From contig CAMPHP010000018.1 in assembly GCA_946885925.1 (NCBI GenBank), positions 1-13,325 on the forward strand: a stretch of 13,325 nucleotides of DNA. Reading direction: 5' to 3'. This stretch comes from an uncultured Litorilinea sp. GTDB taxonomy: Bacteria > Chloroflexota > Anaerolineae > Caldilineales > Caldilineaceae. The translations under genes and the position numbers were made by a program. This document shows, in pieces, positions 1 to 7,400 of the stretch (its first letter is position 1; the number at the start of each line of letters is the position of its first letter). Below the pieces are notes generated by a model. It saw only the letters and a program-made list of their open reading frames with translations, made no database searches and was not told the DNA's origin.

Positions 1-371
1 GTCAGACTTTTGATCCCCAACGTACCAACAGCGAGAGTACCCACTTTGGTGATACGATCGCGGTGGGTTCGTTCCGGCCCGCTGGCGATAGTCCGACCGG
101 CGCGGCGGATATGGCGGGCAACGTGGCGGAATGGACAGCAACGCTTGTGCCCGAGACACAAGCCGGGCAGGCACAAGCGCCAGAGATAGAAGCCACCGAC
201 ATAGAAGCTGCCAAGATAGAAGCCGCCAAGATAGAAGCAGTAGTCAAAGGGGGGGCGTATGCAAGCCCAGCGCACGAATTGATCGTGGGGGCTGAAAGTC
301 ACGTTGAAGTTGGGGCAGCTAGGCCGGAATTGGGATTTCGATGTGCGCGCAGCCATCTGTCGGGTAGATAG
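1..371 (+). CDS. SUMF1/FGE-fold (formylglycine-generating-enzyme-like) protein, C-terminal fragment
   Basis: The reading frame is open from the window edge (first full codon at base 3) to TAG at 369-371, so the start lies outside. The visible part shows the C-terminal signature of the SUMF1 fold: a GDTxxVGSF stretch, then GAADMAGNVAEW, then KGGAY, and finally LGFRCARS, in family order. In true FGE enzymes this fold oxidises a sulfatase cysteine, but the active-site cysteines normally lie near the GG(S/A)Y motif. Here that segment reads KGGAYASP with no cysteine, so sulfatase activation is unlikely. The fold is also used in EgtB-like enzymes and in proteins attached to signalling or kinase modules. 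The link between the GNVAEW and KGGAY motifs is a low-complexity IEA repeat instead of the usual aromatic, Pro-rich loop. The fold call is firm; the function is unknown. Confidence 0.85.
   Translation, partial: QTFDPQRTNSESTHFGDTIAVGSFRPAGDSPTGAADMAGNVAEWTATLVPETQAGQAQAPEIEATDIEAAKIEAAKIEAVVKGGAYASPAHELIVGAESHVEVGAARPELGFRCARSHLSGR
183..242 (+). repeat. 4 x 15-nt in-frame tandem repeat inside the SUMF1-like gene
   Basis: Four consecutive 15-nt units start at 183, 198, 213 and 228, sharing the core ATAGAAGC. They encode EIEAT, DIEAA, KIEAA and KIEAV. Because the unit is a multiple of three, gain or loss of copies keeps the frame. The charge pattern (E, D, K, K at position 1) suggests a short helical or charged surface loop. 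Confidence 0.9.
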
Positions 372-375
372 TAAC

Positions 376-404
376 TTGCCGCGCCTTCCATCTGTTGCTA
401 CAAT
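376..404 (+). promoter_or_regulatory. Sigma-70-like promoter upstream of the cysQ-like gene
   Basis: TTGCCG at 376-381 (-35-like, 4 of 6 to TTGACA) is followed by a 17-bp spacer and TACAAT at 399-404 (-10-like, 5 of 6 to TATAAT). Transcription would start near 411, giving a leader of about 45 nt before the ATG at 456. No strong Shine-Dalgarno is visible before that ATG. The call rests on motif match and spacing only. Confidence 0.5.
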
Positions 405-455
405 CGTACCGCTTTTACCGACAGCCGTTTATAAAGCAAGTTGGGATAAATTGAC

Positions 456-1322
456 ATGACGCATGAATCGGTGGATGTGACTAACCTGACTGCCGAATTG
501 GAGTTTGCGTGTAAAGTAGCACGCGAGGCAGCAACAATCGTAAATACGTTTTATGTAGGTTCATCAGAGGTTCGCTATAAAAATGATCGCGAGCCGGTAA
601 CGGAGGCAGATCGCTCGGCCAACCAGCATATCGTTTCACGCGTAAAGGCCGCGTTTCCAAACGATGGAATGTTGTCCGAGGAATCGAAGGATGATCTGTC
701 GCGCTTAGAGAAAGATCGGGTTTGGATTATTGATCCGCTCGATGGCACGAAAGAGTTCATTGCTCGCAATGGTGAGTTTTCAATCATGATTGGGTTGGCC
801 CTAAAAGGGCGACCTGTTCTGGGAGTAGTGATGCAGCCGGAGAGCGGGCTGCTCTATGCTGGCACAGTGGACGGCGGTGCATGGTTGTATGAGGCTGAGG
901 AGAAGGTGCAGTTGCATGTCAGTGACACTGATAAGACCAACCGCATGATCTTGGTCAGCAGCCGCAGCCATCGCCAGCAGATTACAGACCGGATTCGCGC
1001 AGCATTGCGAATTACCAGTGAGCGAGTCTGTGGGAGTGTGGGGCTGAAGGTGGGGTTGATTTCGCGCCAATTGGCCGATCTCTATGTGCATCCAAGTCCT
1101 GGGTGTAAGGAGTGGGATCTGTGTGCTCCCCATGCGCTACTAGAGGCCGCTGGTGGACGTGTCACCGATTGCTGGGGCAATCCGATCACGTACAACAAGC
1201 GTGATGTGCGTGCCCACAATGGGTTGATTGCCAGCAACAACCGCGCACATGACCCGGTAGTGGATGTGGTGGCACAAGTTTGCGAGGAGTTCGGTTTTAA
1301 CGAAGATGATGGCTTTTGGTAA
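456..1322 (+). CDS. cysQ: 3'(2'),5'-bisphosphate nucleotidase / inositol monophosphatase family (CysQ-like)
   Basis: A 288-residue protein of the Mg-dependent FIG/inositol monophosphatase superfamily, of normal length. Visible motifs are VTEAD (Asp51), SEES (Glu75, Glu76), WIIDPLDGTKEF (Asp93, Asp96, Thr98) and EWDLCAPHALLEAAGG (Asp221). These are the metal-binding and catalytic positions of the family, and all are present. The DGTKEF form, rather than DGTxNF, is typical of CysQ-type enzymes. Those hydrolyse 3'-phosphoadenosine 5'-phosphate (PAP) to AMP and so remove a by-product of sulfate activation and sulfotransfer. A cytoplasmic location is expected, as there is no signal peptide. No sulfate-assimilation genes lie beside it, so the substrate is inferred from sequence only; inositol or other sugar phosphates remain possible. 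It has its own promoter candidate at 376-404. Confidence 0.9.
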   Translation: MTHESVDVTNLTAELEFACKVAREAATIVNTFYVGSSEVRYKNDREPVTEADRSANQHIVSRVKAAFPNDGMLSEESKDDLSRLEKDRVWIIDPLDGTKEFIARNGEFSIMIGLALKGRPVLGVVMQPESGLLYAGTVDGGAWLYEAEEKVQLHVSDTDKTNRMILVSSRSHRQQITDRIRAALRITSERVCGSVGLKVGLISRQLADLYVHPSPGCKEWDLCAPHALLEAAGGRVTDCWGNPITYNKRDVRAHNGLIASNNRAHDPVVDVVAQVCEEFGFNEDDGFW

Positions 1323-1376
1323 AGAATTAACCGGCAAAATCGCAGCTATTTTGGACACTTTTCTTATCCAAACTTT

Positions 1377-1385
1377 TGGTATAGG
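1377..1385 (+). promoter_or_regulatory. Candidate extended -10 promoter for the wall-hydrolase operon
   Basis: The 112-nt spacer 1323-1434 is AT-richer than the genes beside it. TGGTATAGG at 1377-1385 fits an extended -10 element (TGn then TATAGG, 4 of 6). No good -35 sits at the right distance; TTGGAC at 1351 is 23 bp away. A start near 1392 would leave about 43 nt of leader. A short AAGG at 1423-1426, 8 nt before the ATG at 1435, could serve as ribosome binding site. Confidence 0.3.
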
Positions 1386-1434
1386 CTGCTGATCTACCGC
1401 GCCTTTCCTCTCACACCCTTATAAGGCTTGCGAT

Positions 1435-4422
1435 ATGGCGTCTAATCCGTTCGAGAGCCAATGGATTTATGGTTTGCACGATCCTGGCGGAGAGCAGATC
1501 ATGCTTGCTGCCAATAAACCGGGTTGGATTGTGTTTACCGAAGCCGTGGGTCACGACCCGCGCAATCAAGCCGGGCGCGATTTCCGATCCTATAGCAGCC
1601 GAGGATTCGGGGTGATCTGCCGCATTAACAATGGCTATCATCCCCAAGGTACATTGCCAGCGAGCCAGTATTATGGCGATTTTGCACAGCGATGTGGCAA
1701 TTTCGTAGCATCTAGCCCTGGATGCCGTATTTGGATCATCGGCAACGAGACCAATTACGAGATTGAACGCCCTGTGCTGCCACAGCGTGGTGGACCTGGC
1801 ATGCAGGCGGAGCCTGCCGCTGCACCCGCGCAGGAGACAGGGGCGGCATGGGGGCGCTTGCTGGCATGGCTGCGTCGCTTTATGGAGAGCGGATCGCGAT
1901 CTACACAGCGTAGCGCGCTAAATCATGGCACACCGGGTGATGCTAACTTTACACCGCCTGCCGATGATCCGTATCTGCGCGGTCTGCCGCAACGCTTTAG
2001 CGCGCTATGGGAAATGAGGGACAATGCAAGAAGAGATGGTGGCAAGACGCAGCGCGCTTCCACGCATGGCGAGGTGATCACGCCAGCACTCTATGCACAG
2101 TGTTATCGTCTTTGTCGTGATGCGATTCACCGTCTGCCAGGCCATGAACAAGATCAAGTGTTGGTGGCGGCTCCTGCACCCTGGAATAACCAAACACGCT
2201 ATCCTGGAAATGAACGAGGCGACTGGGTAAAATATCTGCAAGATGTATTAGAACTGTTGGGTCCGGATCATTGTGATGGATTTACGCTGCACACCTATAC
2301 CCACGGCGCAAATTTACAGAACATTACAAGCGAGGCACGGATGAATGCGCCGTTTCAGGATCGTCGCTTCAATTTCCGAGCCTATCAGGACTTTTTGCAC
2401 GCAACGCCCCCTTCCATGCGCCACCTGCCGGTCTATATTACCGAGACTGACCAGGTTGATGCATGGGTGGATGCTAATACAGGGTGGGTGCAGGCAGTTT
2501 ACCGGGAGATCGATGATTGGAACCAGCGCCCTGGTACGCAAAAGATTCGGGCACTGGTCCTTTACCGCTGGCCCCGCTTTGACCGTTGGTACATTGACGG
2601 CAAGCAAGGGGTTATTGGTGATTTTCGTGCAGCGTTGGATACGGACTATCGCTGGGATCGCACCCAGCCACAACCTGCTGCCTTTCGCAAGGGGAGCCGG
2701 TTGAAGGTGCTCGGCTATGTGAATCTGCGGCGTACACCTGGATATGTGGGTAAGCCTGCGGAAGATCGGCTAGCTGAACTGAAACCAGGACAACAAGTCA
2801 TTGTCGTTGAGGATGGAAGTTCGCAAGGCGATGGGTTGATCTGGTGGCGGGTACAGGTAGCAGAGTCGCAGCCACCTGTGGTAGGGTGGATGGCACAGTT
2901 TGGGCCAGATGGCGCTCCACTTGTTCAATTGCTGTCGGAGCCTGAGCAGCCGCCAACACCCCCGAGCGAACCGCCGCAGCAACCTCCGCCTTCCTCCGTA
3001 GCGGCGCGTTTTCAGCGTGGTCAACGGGTGCGTACCACAACCATAGTTAATGCGCGGCGCACGCCGGGACACATTGGCAAGCCAGCGGATGATGTGGTGC
3101 AGGAAGTGGCCGCGGGCATGGTGTTGCGGCTGGGCGAGGGGCCGCAGGTGGTCAATTCGTTGGTGTGGTGGTTGGGCGCAATTGATGGCGGCGGCGCGAT
3201 TGGGTGGATGGCTGAGAATTCACCAACGGGTGCGGCATTGCTAGAGGCGGTGAATGAGACAACGCCACCAACAGCACCGCCAACTTCACCCCCGGCACGC
3301 TTTCAACCGGGTGACCGCGCCATGACGGTGGCTTTTGTTCGTCTGCGCCGTACACCGGGCTATATGAACAAGCCGCCTGATGATGTGATTGCAGATATCT
3401 GGCAAGGTACGCTGGCAGTGATTTTGTCCGGACCGAAACCTTTGGACGGGCTTATCTGGTGGGAAGTTGAGACGCAGGAGATTACCGGAAAGAACGTGCG
3501 TGGTTGGATGGCAGAGAGTGCGCCAGGGGGCGTACCTTTGCTGGATGAATGGGTCGCGGAAGATCGTACGCCCTTTCAAGTTGGCGATATTGCCGTGGTT
3601 GGGGCAAGCCCTGTACGGGTGCGGCGTACGCCAGGATTTCTCGCTAAGCCTGAGGATGATGTCATTGGCGAGTTCTCTGCGCATACCACGCTTTTCTTGC
3701 TAGAAGGACCACGCTCGGCAGATAACATTGCCTGGTGGCGGGCGTCGGGTGTCACAAAACTGGGCAAACTCAATGGCTGGGTGGCTCAAGGCGCGACGAA
3801 TGGTGCCACGTTGGTCGGGCGTGCGCCCAAGTTGCAGGGAACGGATATTCCAAACCTTCAACAAGGGTTGTTTCTGGTGACACCATTTATCGGTAAAAGC
3901 ATCATTACCCAATTGTGGGGTGAGAATCCTGGTTTTTATTCGCGCTATTCTTATGACGGTGTGCCATTGATAGGCCATAATGGAATCGACTTTGGGACAC
4001 CACTGGGAACGGCAGTTATGGCAACTGACCAAGGCGAGGTAGTGCAAGTGGGCTATGAGCCTACCGGCTTTGGTCACTTTCTTCTCCTGGCACATGCCTG
4101 GGGACAATCAATCTATGCTCATTTGAACGGCATCAATGTTCAGATAGGGCAGCGGGTGGGACGCGGCGAGACAATCGGCGTCTCTGGTAACACAGGGAGC
4201 AGCAGCGGACCCCACCTTCACTTTGCAATTCGCATTCACCCCTTCACACGTACAGATGGATGGGGTGGTTTTTCTGATCCTTTACCCTACTTGAATCCAC
4301 GCGACGTCGCCTGGCCCTCGTATATGATGGATGTCGGACCGCAACAGGCACCGAGGCCACCAATCGAGCAAAGGCCACCTCCAGGCATGGCGGATGACGC
4401 GCCAGGGTACATACGAGCTTAA
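1435..4422 (+). CDS. Mosaic wall hydrolase: glycoside-hydrolase-like domain, four SH3-like repeats, M23 metallopeptidase
   Basis: A 995-residue protein. Residues ~10-405 resemble a clan GH-A barrel: WIIGNETNY (Glu105, acid/base-like) and VYITETD (Glu337, nucleophile-like), with an extra ~90-residue loop after Glu105. Four SH3-like repeats follow (~417-501, 524-606, 621-706, 712-795), each with R-R-T-P-G, K-P, D-D and a W-W pair; Pro-rich linkers separate the first three. Residues ~806-957 form a LytM/M23 domain with GHNGIDF (His848, Asp852), YAHL (His896) and HLH (His927, His929), so zinc ligands and catalytic histidines are all present. M23 enzymes cut peptide cross-bridges in peptidoglycan. 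No signal peptide or membrane segment is seen at MASNPFESQW. The next gene begins 11 bp after the stop and has the same N-terminal domain, so the two form an operon. The M23 call is firm; the glycosidase role is inferred. Confidence 0.88.
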   Translation: MASNPFESQWIYGLHDPGGEQIMLAANKPGWIVFTEAVGHDPRNQAGRDFRSYSSRGFGVICRINNGYHPQGTLPASQYYGDFAQRCGNFVASSPGCRIWIIGNETNYEIERPVLPQRGGPGMQAEPAAAPAQETGAAWGRLLAWLRRFMESGSRSTQRSALNHGTPGDANFTPPADDPYLRGLPQRFSALWEMRDNARRDGGKTQRASTHGEVITPALYAQCYRLCRDAIHRLPGHEQDQVLVAAPAPWNNQTRYPGNERGDWVKYLQDVLELLGPDHCDGFTLHTYTHGANLQNITSEARMNAPFQDRRFNFRAYQDFLHATPPSMRHLPVYITETDQVDAWVDANTGWVQAVYREIDDWNQRPGTQKIRALVLYRWPRFDRWYIDGKQGVIGDFRAALDTDYRWDRTQPQPAAFRKGSRLKVLGYVNLRRTPGYVGKPAEDRLAELKPGQQVIVVEDGSSQGDGLIWWRVQVAESQPPVVGWMAQFGPDGAPLVQLLSEPEQPPTPPSEPPQQPPPSSVAARFQRGQRVRTTTIVNARRTPGHIGKPADDVVQEVAAGMVLRLGEGPQVVNSLVWWLGAIDGGGAIGWMAENSPTGAALLEAVNETTPPTAPPTSPPARFQPGDRAMTVAFVRLRRTPGYMNKPPDDVIADIWQGTLAVILSGPKPLDGLIWWEVETQEITGKNVRGWMAESAPGGVPLLDEWVAEDRTPFQVGDIAVVGASPVRVRRTPGFLAKPEDDVIGEFSAHTTLFLLEGPRSADNIAWWRASGVTKLGKLNGWVAQGATNGATLVGRAPKLQGTDIPNLQQGLFLVTPFIGKSIITQLWGENPGFYSRYSYDGVPLIGHNGIDFGTPLGTAVMATDQGEVVQVGYEPTGFGHFLLLAHAWGQSIYAHLNGINVQIGQRVGRGETIGVSGNTGSSSGPHLHFAIRIHPFTRTDGWGGFSDPLPYLNPRDVAWPSYMMDVGPQQAPRPPIEQRPPPGMADDAPGYIRA

Positions 4423-4433
4423 TCGGGGCGCGA

Positions 4434-7400
4434 ATGACTCGTCCTTTATTTGATACAGAGTACCTCTTTGGCCTGCATGAGGCCGGAGGGGAACAATTGA
4501 TGTTGGATGCGGGCCGGGCTGGCTGGATTGTCTTTAACGAGGCAATCGGACATGATCCCGCGGATAGGAGCGGTGCCGACTTTAGCCGTTGGAGCAACCA
4601 GGGCATGGGCATTATCTGCCGGTTGAACAATGGCTTCCCGCCTGACGGCACGATTCCCCATTCCAGCCTCTATGAACAGTTTGCACGGCGGGTGGCAAAC
4701 TTTGTAGCGGCAAGTAGCGGCTGCAAGATCTGGGTAATCGGCAATGAGATGAACTATGCCGTGGAGCGACCAGGGGTGCAGGTAGATTGGTCGCGCCATG
4801 CTTCAACGCGTGCCACGATTCCTGAACAGAGCGATCCGCAGCGGCGTGGGCTCGTTACCCGCTTGAATGTGCTGCCCGATCACTCTACAGAGATTCGCAC
4901 AACGCGCGGGGCAACGATTAGTCCGGGTGAAGTTATTACGCCGGAGCTGTATGCGCGCTGTTACCGGCTTTGCCACGATGCGATTCATCGCATACCGGGC
5001 CATGAAGACGATCAGGTGTTGGTGGGGGCTGTAGCGCCCTGGAATACACAGACGATTTACGCAGGCAACGCCAATGGCGACTGGATACAATACTTCCGCG
5101 ATATTTTGGAGCAGTTAGGGCCAAATCATTGCGATGGTATTACGCTTCATGCCTATACGCATGGCGGAGATCCCGCGCTGATTACTAGTGAAGAAAAATT
5201 GGGGCCTCCTTTCCAGAACTACCATACGGAATTTCGTGTCTATACGGATTTCATGGCGGCTATTCCAGACAGTATGCGCACGCTGCCGGTCTATATTACT
5301 GAGACTGACCAGAGCGAACCGTGGCTGGATCTGAACAATGGCTGGGTGCAGCAAGCATACGAAGAGATCGATGGTTGGAATCAACAGCCCAATAACCAGC
5401 AGATTCGCGCCTTGGTGCTCTATCGCTGGCCCATGTTGGACCGTTGGCATTTAGCCAACAAGGCTGGCGTACTAGAGGATTTCCGTACGGCGTTACTTCA
5501 GGATTATCGCTGGCGAGGGAGCGAGGCTGGACAACCGGCTAAGGAAGATCAGCGCGTGGTCTTGGTCACAGAAACGCCTGTTAAGGAATCGCCCAGAGAA
5601 AAACGGCGTGCTCGGCGGCAGGCTGAAAAAGAACAGCGTGCCAAAGAGCAGCGTGAAAAAGAACAGCGCGAAAAAGAGCAGCGCGAAAAAGAACAGAGTG
5701 AGAGAGAGCGGCTTGAGCAAGCGCGCGCTGAGCGAGAACAAGTAGAGCAAGCGCGCAGTGGGAAAGAACGGGAACGCCGCGAACGAGAGAAGGAGCGCGA
5801 GGCCGCTCGGCAGGTAAAGGTTGCCCCTTACCGCGCACAATGGCTGGATGATCGATTCCCTAGTCGTTTGAATGCCGGTCAGGTGGTAACTGTACCCATC
5901 ACTGTCAAGAACAATGGTGCAATTCCGTGGACTCCTGGGGGAGAGCATCCCTTCCGCTTGGGTTATCGCTATTATCGCAACCGGCGCATCTTGGCGTTGG
6001 GTGATGATAAAGATCTGCGTACAGAGGTTCCGCACGTGGTTGGCGAAGGGGAGACGGTGACGATTCCTGTACGGATCGCGCTGCCGGATCAACCTGGCAA
6101 CTATACGCTGGAAATGGATGTGGTGCATGAGGGCGTTACCTGGCTCAAGGAGCAAGGTTCGCCGGTTTTGACGCGCTGGCTAACGGTGGAAGCGCCACGC
6201 CGCGAGTTGAAACTAGATGGTAGCGACCAATCGTCGCTACCTGTACCGCTCTTTTCAGATGTCTCTATGGCCTTGCCGCGAGCGGGAACGCCCTATGCAC
6301 GGCGCGGGCTGAACCAGATCCGCTATATTGTCATCAGCCACACAGGAGCCCATCCACGACTGAGCCTGGATCGTATTGCCGAAACCCATATTCAATATGG
6401 CTATCCGGGCATTGTGTATGATTTTGTCATTGATGCCAATGGTCAGGTTTACAAGGTTACAAACTTGGAAGAAGTGGCCCAGCCTGACCAAGTATGGTCT
6501 GAGCAGGGTGTCAATATCTGTCTGACGGGCAATTTTTCAGTGGCAGCACCCGCTCTGGCGCAGTTGGATGCGACGGGGCGGCTATGTGCCTGGCTGGCGC
6601 AAAATCTGGGATTAGCCCCAGAAAGCGTTGTTGGGATGGGCGAACTCACCAAGAGTGAAAGCCCTGGCGATAGCTTTTACCGCGGGCCTGCCTGGAAATC
6701 CATTTTATCGCGGCAGATCCGGCTCCATTTGGCTGCTTTCAGTGGTTCGGGTGACAACACCAAGGTTCAAGAGCTAAATCATGCGCTTGATGAACTGCGG
6801 GTACAGAATCGCGAATTGCAAAGCCAGTTAAAGATTGCAGAAGACGCACGGACCCGGCTGGATAGTGTGCATGCACGTTTGCAGGCGGAGTTGGTGGAAC
6901 TGCAACAGCAGATGGCAACCCAGTCTGTGCAGACGGTTGGGGGTATCCGCATCTATGATTGGGTGGATCAACTGCCGCGGGATGCTGAGGGATACAGGCC
7001 ACGGGGCGCACAAGATGTGCGCTTCCTGGTGATTCACCACACAGGGGTTGATCCGGCAACGCCGCTGCAAGAGATTGGCGAAGATCACCGCCAGGAGTGG
7101 CCTGGGATTCTTTATGACTTTGTGGTGGATGAGAAGGGCGAAATCTACCAGACGCAACCACTGGATCAGGCGTTGGTGGCCGATGAAGAGTATTTGGCTA
7201 GGGGAATCCAGATTGCGTTTGCTGGGGACTTTACCGATAAGACGCCCAACAATGAACAGCTTTATGCGGGTGGGCGGCTGATTGCGTGGCTGCTTGAACG
7301 CTATCCCCATCTGCGTACAGAGCAGATCAAGGGTGTGCGCGAGTTTATCCCTACGCCATCACCGGGCGATCAGTGGAACGACGGGCAACGCTGGCGCGAG

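Noticed and set aside
1350..1372. Inverted repeat TTTGGA / TCCAAA after the cysQ-like gene
   Set aside because: The 6-bp AT-rich stem with an 11-nt loop and no clean T tract is too weak to call a terminator.
1420..1425. TATAAG as a -10 box for the gene at 1435
   Set aside because: It lies only 9 nt before the ATG and has no -35 element at a suitable distance; the extended -10 at 1377-1385 is better.
1435..2640. Endolysin of a phage as explanation for the hydrolase pair
   Set aside because: The proteins are far larger than usual endolysins, carry binding and coil modules, and no holin or other phage gene is near; this remains possible only in the sense of a distant origin.
5493..6155. Minus-strand open frame of 220 codons
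   Set aside because: It is antisense to the EQREK coil and Ig-like domain. Its Phe/Leu-rich part is just the reverse of the Glu/Lys codons, and the plus-strand frame has clear domains.
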